A DNA stretch of 64,000 bases from Lepus europaeus (GCF_033115175.1 NC_084835.1:97618448-97682447), one strand, 5' to 3'. Shown: positions 10,965 through 22,053, numbered from the stretch's first letter. The notes: generated by a model not told the origin, from the sequence alone. Numbers and translations are program-made.

Positions 10965-11150
10965 ACTGTGGGCTAGGAGTCGGGAGACCTGAGCGCCACT
11001 TATGGTCTGTGGATGATTCAATTACCCGGGGTTCCGTTTTCTCTTCCATAAACTGGGAATGGTAATAGATTTGTCCTAGCTTGTTTCGAGGACCCAGTGA
11101 GATGCAAAGGGTCCAAGAGCCTTAGGAGCTGCCACACGCTGTCCTGATGT
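10965..11150 (+). mobile_element. MIR element
   Basis: 'ggagtcgggagacctgagc', then a core with 'ttttctcttccataaactgg', then 'gatgcaaagggtccaagagc', matches MIR order. It is ancient and diverged. Confidence 0.55.
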
Positions 11151-11618
11151 ATCTTTAGATCAGCCCACACAGGCCTGCCTGCTGGGTGGGTGGGATGTAC
11201 GTGGGTGTGGGAAACACACGGCTCAATTTGGGGGCCCTCCTACGGCAGTGCAGTCTGCTGCCTTGTGTCTCTTGCTCATCCTGCCCTGTGCTAGGAGGCA
11301 CAGAAGTTAAGCAGCTTCCTTGTTTCCCTGCTTTCTGCCGAGTGAGCAAATCAGGCGGCCCGGGCTGCACTCTGCCCTCCCCTGCCCCTCCTCCCACCCC
11401 AGCAGGTCCGTGGTGGGAGGATGGTCAGAGATCGGCCTTTATCTGTGCCACAGTTCACAGCCTCTCTAAGGGTCCCGTCCGGGTGTTGGATTGTTTCCTC
11501 CGTGGTGATGATATGATTGGAATGTGGCTCGTCTCTTTGTAACACTCACTGCCTGATGTTGAATTAATGAGGAGGAGGAAGACCGGACAAAGCACGCTGT
11601 CGATGGGGCATTGCAGGA
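11151..11618. other. unique sequence, nothing identified
   Basis: No repeat or exon identified. Confidence 0.4.
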
Positions 11619-11742
11619 GGGGGCTCCACACATTCATGGAAAATAAAATTAAAAGTGAAGTTTATTTTGGTGCAAAAAAAAGTGAGATCCATGAATAGCG
11701 TTTTTGCAATATGCGTTTTTCCATGAACACGCGGAAGCCGCC
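11619..11742 (-). mobile_element. small TIR element (mariner-like MITE), copy 1
   Basis: It contains 'cattcatggaaaataaaatt', 'gtttattttggtgcaaaaaa', 'gagatccatgaata' and 'tttttccatgaaca'. The ends are imperfect inverted repeats. At least four related units lie in this window (near 37.8, 50.4 and 63.7-63.9 kb), sharing the tttgcaccaaaataaac core. It has no coding capacity. Family name not assigned. Confidence 0.65.
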
Positions 11743-11876
11743 AGTACAAGCCCCCAGAGACTCTCTTCTGTTAGGGAAGCAGCTGAGCCAGGAGGGGCTG
11801 GTGATCTAGAGTTGTCCATTCTGGCCGCGCTGTTGGGTTGGAATCCCTCGCCATCATCTTGTTAGGACACCTGTGT

Positions 11877-12170
11877 CGGGGCCAGTGTTTGGCACAATGG
11901 TTCAGACACTGCTTGGGATGCCTGCATCTCGTATCGGGTTCCAGTCCTGGGTTCCAGTCCTGCCTCCGCTCCCAATTCCAGCTTCCGGGTGATGTGTAGG
12001 CCCTGGGAGGCAGCAATAATGCCTCAAGTGCTTAGGTTCCTGTAGCCTGCACCAGACCTGGATAGAGTTCCTGGCTCCTGAGCCAGTGGACGGAATATCT
12101 TTCTCTCTCTCTCTCTCTGAATCTCTCCAAATCTCTCTCTGTCTTTCAAATCAATACAAACAAATACAAG
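11877..12170 (+). mobile_element. CSINE, old subtype
   Basis: Head 'ggggccagtgtttggcacaa', a gttccagtcctg duplication in the B-box area, then a CT repeat and 'tttcaaatcaatacaaacaa' tail. A gggttccagtcct unit occurs twice in tandem. Confidence 0.85.
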
Positions 12171-13000
12171 TTTAACAAAGCCCACTCATGTGAAGTAGGC
12201 TAGTGCCAGAGGAGGGGGAGGCAGGTTTCCAGGGTCGTCTCTGAGCCATGCTGGAGCCCAGGCCTCTGCACAGCCACAGCATGGTCATTGCTCTCACAGG
12301 GCACCCCGTTTTTGCCCCTGTGAGTTGGTGGAGAACTATGTCCCCATGGATCTGGAGGCCTGTCCCTTCTGAGGTCAACAAGCTGTCGCCTCATGGGCTG
12401 GTCAGCCACCCTCATGGGTGGCTGCCAGCCCTGGGAGATGTCACTCCCAGACTCCACGTCTGGCATCCCTGTGATGTCTCTTGCCTTCTCTGATTTGGAA
12501 AAGTCCCTTCCTGGAGATCATGTCCCCTCCTACTTAGAAAAAAAATGGAATGAAGAATTGGAACTGCCAGAAGCAGCTCTTCCCCATCGTGGCCACCCAG
12601 CCTCTGGTCCAGGTCACACCCCTCGCTCCTTCTCTGTCACCGCAGGGCTGTGTTCTGCCTCCTGTCCAGCTACCTCCCAGCACCTGGGCCCCAGTTTCAC
12701 AATCTACCGGCCCATTGAGTATCTTCTCTCTCTTATGCTTAACCTTTCCCCTGGGCTAGGTTTTCCCTTGTGTACTTCACGTGGTCAAGCCTCATGCATT
12801 GAAAAGACAACATCAGCTCCCTCCGACGTGTCTGTCTCTACACAGCTGGCACTCTCTTCCTCACACCTTCTCAAAGCTGTTTTCTGTCCTTGGCCTCTCC
12901 AGCCTCGCTGGCCTGCCGTTCATGCCTTAACGCAGGACTGTGCGGCTCGCTCAACTCCTCCTGCATCAGAAGTGCTGTCGGTGAGGTAGCGAGGTGCCTT
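12171..13000. other. unique or very old sequence, nothing named
   Basis: Pyrimidine-rich. A frame open across 12393-12989 on the plus strand has no domain resemblance. The texture resembles an eroded LTR, but I cannot name one. Confidence 0.35.
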
Positions 13001-13283
13001 CGGGGGGCAGGTGTTTACCCTACCAGTGAAGGTCAAGTTAGGATGTGTGTGCCACTCACCTTACTACCTGTGTTGAGAGCCGGCACTGGTTCCTGACTCC
13101 AGCTTCCCAGCAACAGAAACCTGGGAGGCAGCAGGTGACGGCTCAAGGGATTGGGTCCCTGCCACCCACCTGAGACACCTGGATTGAGTTCCTGGCTCCC
13201 AGCATTGGCCCAGGCCTGGTGTGGGCTGTTGGGGGCATTTGAGGAATGAGCCAGTGGGCAGGAGTTTTCTCCATCTGTCTCTC

Positions 13284-13601
13284 TGTGGTGGAATGAGAAG
13301 GCCATGTCAAGATGACCACTGGAAATGGAAACTGCCTGGCAACAGTCTGTGATTGGATGGCTTCGAAAACCACATGACAATGGAGCCTGTCTGGCAACAG
13401 GCTGTGATTGGTTAGGGCATAGACCGCCCCTTGACCGGATTGGCTGCCTTGGCTATATAAGCAGCTGTACCAACTGAAATAAACGAGTCTTCAGGCTGCT
13501 CGCCTCTGGCCTGCTTTCACCCAACTCCTGAGGTCTGTGTGGTGACTCCGAGTCTCTTGCCCCCACCATGCTCCTCCTCTCAGAATGAATCCACGGCAAC
13601 A
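13284..13601 (+). mobile_element. solo LTR of a class-II-type endogenous retrovirus
   Basis: A 318-bp LTR beginning tgtggtgg and ending ggcaaca, flanked on both sides by tctctc (13278-13283, 13602-13607). A 6-bp duplication is usual for class II (betaretrovirus-like) ERVs. It has two direct repeats containing gtgattgg (inverted CCAAT boxes), a TATA box in ggctatataagcagc (about 13452) and a polyadenylation signal in gaaataaacgag (about 13478). No internal sequence remains, consistent with LTR-LTR recombination. A sister LTR lies at 37030-37314. Confidence 0.88.
13452..13466 (+). promoter_or_regulatory. LTR core promoter (TATA box)
   Basis: ctatataagcagctg sits downstream of two gattgg (CCAAT) boxes and about 25 bp upstream of the AATAAA signal. 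This is a compact retroviral promoter layout. Activity is unknown. Confidence 0.6.
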
Positions 13602-13632
13602 TCTCTCCGACCCTTAAATAAATGTTCAAAAA

Positions 13633-14484
13633 TGGGGCTCATTTGTGGGGTGTGAGTGCCCAATCATATAATAGATGCTCAGCAGGTTTTCTGGTTACCT
13701 TCAAAGTTTGCAAACTACTCCAGAGTTTTCTGGTCCCTGTCTTTCTATCCTTTCTTCCCTATAGATGCTCGGGGGGGGGGGGGGGATGATTTCCCCCTGA
13801 CCCAGTACCAAGATCGCGACAAATAATCCTCCTAGCTTCGTGGAGCAGGCAGTTTTCTTGTTCTGCTCCTCCACATGGGTCTGGTTCTTGAGGGATCTGG
13901 TGTAAAGTCTCCTGCCTGTCCCCCACCCCCCCCGCCTCGGGGGACCCTACACTTCCTGCCCCTCTCCATCACCATGACAACTTCTTTCACCCATTGCCAT
14001 CAGCCACCAGTCCCCGTGGCGTGGGTGAGCGAGTGCCTCTCCCCGCACAGATTGCTTTCTGAAGCCCTTGGCATCGGAAGGCAGAGCAATCGAGGCAAAC
14101 AGAAGCTCCAGAGATCGGGTGGTGGTGTAGGGCACCCAGGCCCTTCTTGAAGGAGCCGGTGGGTGATGGGTTTCTCTGACTCTGACAGGCGGGGCTGACA
14201 GGCAAACATGTCAGACAGGAAGGGTGGCAGTCGTCAACATTCCATCAGCAGGAATGTGGAATATTTGATTTAGGAAAGCTAGAAAAGGAATTCCGTGGCC
14301 TGGGGGTTGTCAGACGTCGTGGGTTACAAGAGTGAGGCCACAGGGACTTCAGGCTGTGCCCTGCTCCGCTGGGAGTTAGCCTGCTCTGTGGATTCCATGC
14401 TCCAGGCCCAGAGTCTGTCCCCAGTTGGAGGGACGCTTCTGGTCTTGATCAAGAGAACATGAAGTTGCTGGGAGCCACACTTGA
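13633..14484. other. unique sequence with a G run
   Basis: Contains a 15-nt G run near 13770-13785 and a C-rich tract at 13920-13935. No gene is supported. Confidence 0.4.
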
Positions 14485-14540
14485 AAGCAGTGATTCCAAA
14501 CCTGTAGGGGAGTGCGGCATCCGAATCCCAAGGGAGCTTG

Positions 14541-14571
<31 letters not shown>

Positions 14572-14615
14572 GCCCCAGTCCACGTGGTTCTGACTCCAGG
14601 GGACCACAGGGGCCC
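14485..14615 (+). mobile_element. MER5A-like element with an internal (CA)n
   Basis: 'acacttgaaagcagtgattc', 'gggagcttgttacacacac' and 'ccagtccacgtggttctgac' follow MER5A order. The A-rich position after 'gcttgtta' has expanded into about 15 CA units (14541-14570). Confidence 0.6.
14541..14570 (+). repeat. (CA)n microsatellite
   Basis: About fifteen uninterrupted CA units inside the MER5A fossil. Confidence 0.95.
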
Positions 14616-15640
14616 TGAGAGGGAAGGCGCATGCCTCCTGAGCTCACCGAGTGATTCTGGCCACACGGTCAGCTCAGGGAACCATAGCACTCATCAAGCA
14701 CCCGGCTTCCTTTCTGTTCCTTCTCCACCATGGCTCTCCGCGGGTCGTCGGCCTCAGCAGGGTACTGTGTGTGTGAGCACTCAGGAACGTGCGGTTATCA
14801 GACCACTCTGCCCAGGGTGAACAGATGCTCAGCCGCCCCTCCCTGCCCGCTCTGCAGTCATGGCTTCCCCATCTCAGGCCGCTGTCGGAGAAAGTTCACG
14901 GACTCTGCTCTCTCTTGCCCACCCTCCCCTCTGCGCCCTGGGGAACGTTTGGGAGCAGAAGGAGGAAGGACACTCTGGAGGCGGGGCCTTCTCTGGCCTG
15001 TGCACCTGCTCCTCTGTGGGTGGGTCGTTTGGGTGCCAGTAGGTGGCTGTACAAAAGGTTGTGTAAGTTCTGGAAAGGAAGGGGCCCCGGTGGCTGTGAG
15101 GTGTGGCAACACGTGCCCACCCCTGCTCACCTTTCCCCTTCAGGTGGCGCCACTCCCTGGGAAATGCATAGATAATAAAAGGAACAGAATTGGCAAGCTG
15201 TGCTGGCTCTCAGAAATGATGGGGCTGCTTGCACTGGCGCCAGTGAGCTCCAAGCCAGAGTGGAAGAGCTACACTGTGCCTGGGTGGGCCCCAGGGGAGG
15301 TTGTTGTTGGGAAGCCACAGGTGGGCCTCTATGCCACTCGGGGAACCCCAGAACGATCCCCGACTTTCTTTCCTGAAGCTCACGGGCTCACCTGTGGGGC
15401 AGACAGCGCCAGCCCCACTTTGCCTCGTCATTCTCTTTGCCAGCCCCGGACAGGAGCACAGCCTCCATTATCTTCCTGCCCTCACCCCAGGGAGCACAGA
15501 GGTGCACAATGGTGCAAAGTGGCATTTCAGAGCCTACAGGGCGTGGGAGGCTGCTCCCTGCCCGGCCCCTGGCTCCTGACTTCTCTCTGAGATTGAGCAG
15601 GAATGTCCTGTGGACAGAGCTGTCTCTCCACAGCCCCTGG
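14616..15640. other. unique sequence, nothing identified
   Basis: A long plus-strand frame (14730-15590, 286 codons) is open but has antisense frames of similar length, no recognisable domain and no initiation or splice context. I treat it as a chance ORF in GC-rich DNA. Confidence 0.4.
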
Positions 15641-15645
15641 TCCCG

Positions 15646-15675
15646 TGTGTGTGTGTGCGTGTGTGTGTGTGCGTG

Positions 15676-15718
<43 letters not shown>

Positions 15719-15722
15719 CTCC

Positions 15723-15778
<56 letters not shown>
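15646..15778 (+). repeat. compound (TG)n(TA)n microsatellite, duplicated
   Basis: gtgtgtgcgtg, then a (TA)n tract, then acagctcctg. The same (TG)(TA)acagctcc order is then repeated once more. The two TA tracts (about 34 and 43 nt) are self-complementary and could extrude cruciforms. Confidence 0.9.
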
Positions 15779-15779
<1 letters not shown>

Positions 15780-16464
15780 CTCCCACCTCACTCTTCTTTC
15801 CAATCTTCTTGTCTGCCTGTTGTTCCATCCTGTTGGCTATTGGAGCCTCTCCCCCCGTGCCTCCTTTTGGATTAAAGCCAGGGCTACTCTGCCACCTGAT
15901 GAGGACCCCCTGAGTGATCCACCCATCCTCCACCCCCTCTCCAATCTTGTCTTCCTTTGACTCTTGCTAACCTGAGTGAAGAAGCAGACGTGGGCAGAGG
16001 GGGTCTGGCTGGGGAAGAGGAAGTCAGGAGCCCTCTTTTCTGCCTCCCTTAGACACCCAGCCCTCACTGCCTTCGCTCCATAGCTCTTTTCCACATCCTG
16101 TCTAATTAACACGGCCTGAGCTGGCTCCCTCCTGTGCTGTGTTGCTCTCAGCTCTTCCATGGCCATGACTTTGCCCATTAACCGGAAACCAAATTTTCAT
16201 GTGGCCATGGTTCGTGATCCCAATCAGGCCAAATGGGGCAGAAAGTACATCCCCCAGCACGCACTGATGCCCTGCACGCTGGTGGTGGGAGTCCAGTTGG
16301 TCCAGTGAACCTGCATCTGCTGGTAAGAGAGTTTCCTGGTGTCCCTGTGACCCTGGGGGCAAAGCTACCACTCAAGGCTTGGTCCCTATGAAAGCCAGCG
16401 CAGAGAGGATCTGTCTTGGTGGGAAGGATTCCTAGGCAAATAAAGCAAGTCTTGCCATGACCAA
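15779..16464. other. unique sequence, nothing identified
   Basis: No repeat or exon recognised. Confidence 0.4.
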
Positions 16465-16740
16465 AGCAATCCACTTATTAATTTGTTCTTTCATTTTCTC
16501 ATTCCTGGTAGATCTACTACGTGCCTTGCAACACACAAGCCTTGGGAGCCCACCATCTTGCTGGGGAGAAGAGACTTGTAACCAGTGAGCCCACAAGGAG
16601 ATCAGGACGGCACTGGGGTGCCCCCAGGGAGTTGTTGTGAGTCAGGAGTTGAGGAGGACCATGGGGCTGCAGGAGCAGGTAGAGCAGGGAGGGAGAGGCG
16701 GAGTTGAGCCCAGAAGAGAATGCAAGAGACCGTCCAGAAG
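16465..16740 (-). mobile_element. L2-like 3'-end fragment
   Basis: 'ttaatttgttctttcatttt', 'ctactacgtgccttgcaaca' and 'catcttgctggggagaag' with 'gagatcaggacggcactg' match the antisense L2 3' region. It is diverged. Confidence 0.45.
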
Positions 16741-16987
16741 GAAGTGATGAACAGAAATGTGGGGTTCTCAGCGAGCAGAGAGCGTGTGGGGGGTGGAGTG
16801 CAGGACGGAACTGGAGCACGTGAATGTTGGCTCTGTGCTGCTATCCTGGACGCAGCCAGCCCATGCGCCCGCACTGGCCATTCCAGGCCTTGTCTGGAAA
16901 TTGCTCTGGTAACCAAGAACGCCCTGCGAGCCGCATGCTGGGGCTGCACCTGCTCCTTCCCATGCCCTGCTCTTGTCTCGCTCCAGG

Positions 16988-17088
16988 CCCAGAAGCAGCG
17001 CCAGAAGCTGGAAAGGCAGTGCCGTCTGATGTCCAAGGCCCCCCGAGCCAGCCAGGTGGAAGGCCGCCAGGGAGGCAGCAGCTGGTGA
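16988..17088 (+). other. weak exon-like segment (not a supported gene)
   Basis: A pyrimidine tract ending 'cttgtctcgctccag' is followed by a frame starting AQKQRQKLERQC and ending at TGA (17088). This looks like a 3' splice site plus a short basic/Gln-rich terminal exon. The segment is only 33 codons, no partner exon is found and no family is recognised. Chance is the more likely explanation. Confidence 0.12.
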
Positions 17089-17417
17089 CAGCCCGTCTGA
17101 GCGCCCCGGATAGCAGGCAGCCACTCGAGGGAACAATGGGGCCGAAGGGGGGCTGCTGGGTCAGGGAACACGGGCCAGTGGAATTCTGAACAAGGTCAAA
17201 GTCCAATTCGGTACAGCGCTTTATTACCAATTTAAATCTCGTCGTTCCTCCTGGAGTGGCTGCCACCCTGCAGAAGGGGCCTGGACTGCCACAGGGGAAA
17301 TTTGCATGTGAAGACTCCCAGCTCTGGGCACTGTGCAGTGCAGCCTGTGGCTGCCACGCGGCTGGCGCTCACGTCGACCATGCTCCTCTCTGCCTTGAGA
17401 TAAAGCATGCATACGTG

Positions 17418-17464
17418 CGTGCACACACACACATACATGCACACGCACACATACACACACACAT
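17418..17464 (+). repeat. (CA)n-rich imperfect microsatellite
   Basis: cacacaca units broken by tacatg and cgcaca steps. Confidence 0.85.
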
Positions 17465-17713
17465 GCTCTTACTGCTTCAACGCTGGGCTGGGATCCTCAA
17501 GTGTGTGAACAGGAGGTGCTAGGGTCTAGAGGGTGCTGATCACACGCTTTTCCTAACAGGAACTGGAAGAAAGTGCTAAAGGGATGGCAGTTAAAAGGGT
17601 GGCAAGAGACTGCCGGGGGCGAGAGTGGAACATGAGCGGGATGCGGGGACTGGGTGATGCGGCTGTGGCCCACGGGAGGCACCTGGAAGCTGCATTCCAA
17701 TGGGGGCCTGGAG
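17465..17713. other. unique sequence before the minisatellite
   Basis: No repeat or exon recognised. Confidence 0.4.
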
Positions 17714-17950
17714 GGTGGATCTACACAGGTGGATCTACACAGGTGGATCAACACAGGATCTCCAAGGTGGATCTACACAGGTGGACCTACACAGGATCTA
17801 TATAGGTGGATCTATACAGGATGTCCAAGGTGGATCTCCAAGGTGGATCGACACAGGATCTACACAGGTGCATCTATACAGGATCTACACAGGTGGGTCT
17901 ACACAGATGGATCTACACATGTGGATTTACACAGGATCTACACAGGTGGG
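17714..17950 (+). repeat. 14/11-bp minisatellite, about 18 units
   Basis: The main unit is ggtggatctacaca (14 bp). It alternates irregularly with an 11-bp form lacking the first ggt (ggatctacaca) and 10/13-bp forms ending ctccaa. I count 18 units. Because 14 and 11 are not multiples of three, every forward frame reads through as Asp/His/Arg/Trp/Tyr/Thr-rich false protein. Confidence 0.95.
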
Positions 17951-17993
17951 GACAGATTTCTTCCAGGCCCGTGCTGCAGACTCCTCCTCACCT

Positions 17994-18014
17994 CTCTCTC
18001 TCTCTCTCTCTCTG
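17994..18014 (+). repeat. (CT)n microsatellite
   Basis: About ten CT units next to the minisatellite. Confidence 0.85.
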
Positions 18015-18047
18015 GGCAGTGGAGTTGACTCCACTTGCGGGGGAGCA

Positions 18048-18470
18048 TCAGAAAATATTAATGCCTGATGCCTTGTGGTCCCCAAATCCTGAGTCATCAG
18101 ATCCAAGACCCCTTCCCTCCCCCATTTGTGCAGCCACCACCACCACCCTCCCAAGATAAAGGGTGGGGGGAAGCTCGCCCAGCCCGCACAAACCACAGAA
18201 CTCACAGGCTCTGCCTCCTGTGACCTTGGGCCCTTCAGTCACCACACGTCTCTTGGGAATCTTGGTGTTGATGAAAATGTAGCCACCTGGCTTGGTGTCT
18301 GTGCTGTTTTTCATGTTGGATTTCAACTGTACAGGACTTTCTGTGAGAAGGGGGAGCATGTGGTACAATTTGTTCATGATGTCATGGTTCATGGGGACAA
18401 TGACCTTCTCGTGGGGAGATCTGCTCAGAGGCATGGCCTGTTGCAATCCTTTGGCTGTTGGTTAGGCCAG
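18048..18470 (-). pseudogene. unrecognised protein-like open frame, possible processed pseudogene fragment
   Basis: On the minus strand a frame is open from an upstream TAA near 18465 to about 18048. The section between about 18440 and 18180 reads with balanced composition, for example SPHEKVIVPMNHDIMNKLYH, then KPGGYIFINTKIPKR, then a RACEFCGLCG cysteine cluster. That differs from the low-complexity frames elsewhere in the window. It does not start at a well-placed ATG (the frame can use ATG at about 18432) and I see no splice sites or TATA. I do not recognise the family. It may be a decayed retrocopy or unannotated repeat. The opposite strand is also open over 18126-18491, which weakens the case. 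Confidence 0.22.
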
Positions 18471-18514
18471 CACAAGTGGATTACCCAATAGCCTGTGCCT
18501 GGGAGCCCTGCAGG

Positions 18515-18552
18515 TGCACACACACACAAACACACACAAACACACACACACT
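18515..18552 (+). repeat. (CACACAAA)n-like microsatellite
   Basis: cacacacaaa units repeated about three times, then CA units. Confidence 0.85.
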
Positions 18553-18810
18553 AGCCCCAGGCACTTGAAGACACCTTCTCTGTACCTTCTGCAGCTAAAG
18601 CAATGGTCAATCAGGCCTGGGCAGCCCAGACGCCATCGGAGCAGTCCGGACCCAGGTAGTATGATTTCATTTTGGGCCTCCAGGGTTTGTGCCCCTTCCT
18701 TTTTTGGGGGGCAGTGGGGAGAAGAGGCTACTGTAGTGAGGAGCCTCTGTTGTCTCCTCTGCTCTAACTGGAAGGAACGAGGAAGGCCAGAAAGCAACTT
18801 TGCTAATTTT

Positions 18811-19142
18811 TTTTTTTTAGGATTTATTTCTTCTTATTTATTTGAAAGGTGGAGTTACATCCACAGAGAGAGAGGGAGAGACACAGAGAGAGCTCTTCCA
18901 TCCACTGGTTCACTCCCTAAATGGCCGCAACAGCTGAAGCTGAGCCAGGCCGAAGCCAGGAGCCAGGAGCTTCCTCTGGTCTCCCACATGGGTGCAGGGG
19001 CCCAAGCACTTGGGCCACCTCCACTGCTTCCCCAGGCTCTTTAGCAGGGGGCTGGATCAGAAGTGGAGCAGCTGGGACTTGAACCAGTACTTATATGGGA
19101 TTCCGGTGCTGCAGCAGGCAGCCTAACCCGCCACGCAGGCCC
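18811..19142 (-). mobile_element. CSINE, near full length
   Basis: Minus-strand C-repeat from 'ttttttaggatttatttc' to 'aacccgccacgcaggcccc'. A short caacttt duplication flanks it (18797 area and 19150 area). Confidence 0.88.
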
Positions 19143-21746
19143 CCTGAAATCAACTTTTCAAAGAGGCCTCTGCAGCTCCCAGGTTCGGGGTGGTCCAGGC
19201 TGAAACTCTCTCGGGCTCCTGTTAGTGTCCATGGCTCTCACAGAGCGCAGTGACTCGGAGAAGACCACGAGGGAGCCGAGCTACAAATGACCTTTGCTAG
19301 GACACATTCCCCACATTAAAAAATGCCCCCGGCCCACTCCTCCCAGCCCCATGGGCCACTGACTGTGGACACATTTAGGACCCCATGGTGGACCAGAGAG
19401 CCTCAGTCCTGCAGGGGCCACAGCCCCAAGCCCCAAAGCCTTTGGGCATCATCACACCCCTCCTCATCTGTTCCCAACTGTCCTGCCCAGCCTCTGGCGC
19501 CTCTGCCCTCAGCCTGGTCACTCCACCCACCTCCCACGGGATGTCCCACAGCCACTGGGCCCCTGTACCATCCACACGATGGACACCTGCCCCCTCCCTG
19601 GATCCAAACAAATCCCAGCAGCCCCTCAGGTGTAGACCCTTTTCACCTACAGGTGAGTCCCTTGCACCCCTCCAGGGCCCTTTATGCTCTTCAACGTGTG
19701 TCCCTGTAATTAGTCCAGCACCAAGAGGGAGGTGAAGGAGCCTCTACTGACCTGTCTACCTTGGCTGTGCTTCCTCTGGACATGCGTGGCCTCCTTCGTG
19801 TCGGAGCTCAGAGACGCGGAACACACGTTGGGCCGTCTCGACATCACACAGACAGTGAGCGCCTTGTTCCTGTAGCTATTCACTGACGGACGCGTTGTGA
19901 TAGGAGCAGAGACGTGGAACACGAGTTTCTTTCTGCTCCCTCATTTGACCACAGTCCTAGCCAGGCCCAGTTCTTCACTGTCCTTGCGTCTGCTCGCTGC
20001 TCGGTTTGGCTGTCACAGCTCTGTTCATTCTGATCTCTGGTCCCTGGCTTTATCCTCTGAAGCCCTTTACCCATCATTGCCAAGGCCAGATGGAACCTGC
20101 CTGGCCTGTAGGACCCAGCTCCAGTCACTAGAGACTGGAAGACATGGAAGACTCTCTGTGTACTGACTTGACTACTCAAGCCACCCCACAGATGTTTATT
20201 TTCTATAAAACAACTCAGGTGGGACTTTATATTCTGCCTTCTCGCTGGGCTGCTTGGAAATTCAACCCTGGTCTTCTTCAGTCACTCTTCACTCCCCTAC
20301 TGGGAGGTGGAAGGGCTCCAGGTGCCTTTTGCCACCCTGGTCACAGTGCAGATGCACCTGCTCAACAGGTGTGGTCTCCACAATTCTATGGCTCTTCATC
20401 TTGCTTGTCCCCTTGCGGCCAGGGCCTTGGAAGGGGAGCCCTGGGGCGCAGGGTCCAGCTGCCCTGGAGTGCCACAGGCCACTCCTGAGGGTCCCTTAGC
20501 ATGGGGTGCTTTCAGGGAGCAGGGCCAAAGTTCCCCTTGACGTGGGGTTCCACAAGTCACTTCCCAAGCCCCAGTTTTAGTCTAGGAATGCACCTGTCTT
20601 CAAATTCTATTCTCCTTATTGACCTTGGGCCTTGAAAGCCCAGAAGCCCCACTGCAAAATTCTCCCAGGGAAGCAAAGCTGAGCCTATTGCGTCCAGGGG
20701 CTGGGTGAGCCACAGAGCGGATCGAAGAGGGAGGCCCGGGCGGCACCAGCTCTGGCCGCTCGCTGCTTCCTGAGCTGCATCTACCGTACAGCAATGCTCT
20801 TGGAGGGGCCTTTGCTTTTTAGAGCCTTGGCTCTCTAGTGAAGTCGCAGATTCTGTGAGGCCCCCTTCCTGGTGCACAGTGCATTTTTCCTTGGATTGCC
20901 TCCTTGGTTGTTCGTGCAGAGCTGGGCGTGTGGTAGCTGCACGTTAGGGCCTGTTGACAGCTTCTCATTTTCAGATTCGTCATGAGATGACTTTGGCTCT
21001 GCTCTCGTGTTTCAGGAGATGGGTCTTTTGCCTTCGCATCCCTAGGGGCTTTCTTGTCCCGAGAGAACATTGGCTCGACCCAGCTGCTGCTCCTCCCAAG
21101 CCCCTCCAGCTCTGGGTAGTCTCCCACGCCCCATCCGTGCAGCCCACAGCCGAGAGACCAGCTCCTTCTTCATCGTGGCCGGGGTCTTGTTGGGACAGAG
21201 CTGCTCGCCTTTCTCTCCCTATCTGGGTGGCGTCCAGAGGCTGCTGAGAAGTCCCAGCTGCAGGGAGGAGAGGACCCAGTAAGGAAAGATCTGGAGCCCA
21301 GTCAGTCTCAGGCTGGCTCCAGGCCCTCTTCCCTCTCCTTCCTTGTCTGCCCTCGTTCCCTCTCTCCTCTTCACCCCGCTCCCCTCTCTATCTCTCTCTG
21401 CTTTCCTCATCTCTGCATCCCAATGTGGGTCAGACCAGTGGTGCAAAGTGGAGCAGTCACCTGCTGCACAGCCCCTCAGGTCAACGACACAGCGCAGACC
21501 CCACAGTGCTCCCATGAGATTATAACGGAGCTGAAAAACTCTTATCAGCTGGTGACATCACAGCACAACACATGACTCAGGTTTGGTGCAAAAACACAGA
21601 TTGTATGGCCAGTCACGTGCAAGTACAGAGTTAACACTGGGAGCAGAACGTCACATTTGTCACATTGATAACACACGACTGAGTTACTGGCTTGCGTATT
21701 TACTAGCATGATTTTAGAGTGTAGTCAGTCCTACTTAGTAAAAAAA
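19143..21746. other. SINE-free unique interval, 2.6 kb
   Basis: Mostly C/T-rich plus strand. Several medium frames (for example 19323-19709) lie on both strands without domain resemblance. No repeat, RNA gene or exon is recognised. Confidence 0.4.
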
Positions 21747-21749
21747 GTT

Positions 21750-22019
21750 GACAGCTGGCGTGGGTTTTCATGCAACAATTAAGACGCTGCTTGGGACATC
21801 CATATACCATACCAGAGTGCCAAGGTTTGAGTCCTGGTTCTGTTTCTGAGTCTAGGTTCCTGCTAATGCAAATCCTGGGAAGTAGCACGTGATGGCTCAA
21901 CTAGTTGAGCCCCTGCCATTCATGTGGGGAACCCAACCTGAGCTCCTGGCTCCTGGCTTTGGCCTGGCCTAGCCCAGGCTGTTGTGGGCACTGGGGAAGT
22001 GAACCAGTGGATGGGAGAT

Positions 22020-22053
<34 letters not shown>

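Larger units (their letters stand above)
13001..13632 (+). mobile_element. CSINE, old subtype, interrupted by an LTR
   Basis: The first part (13001-13283) runs from a worn head to the CT-rich 3' part. It resumes at 13602 with tctctccgacccttaaataa and its A-rich tail. The solo LTR between them duplicated the 6-bp word tctctc, so the SINE is older than the LTR insertion. Confidence 0.85.

Noticed and set aside
14730..15590. 286-codon plus-strand ORF
   Set aside because: No domain, no splice or promoter context, and equally long antisense frames. Compatible with chance in GC-rich DNA.
17654..18159. Plus-strand Trp/Tyr/Thr/Asp-rich repeat ORFs
   Set aside because: Product of the 14/11-bp minisatellite in three frames.
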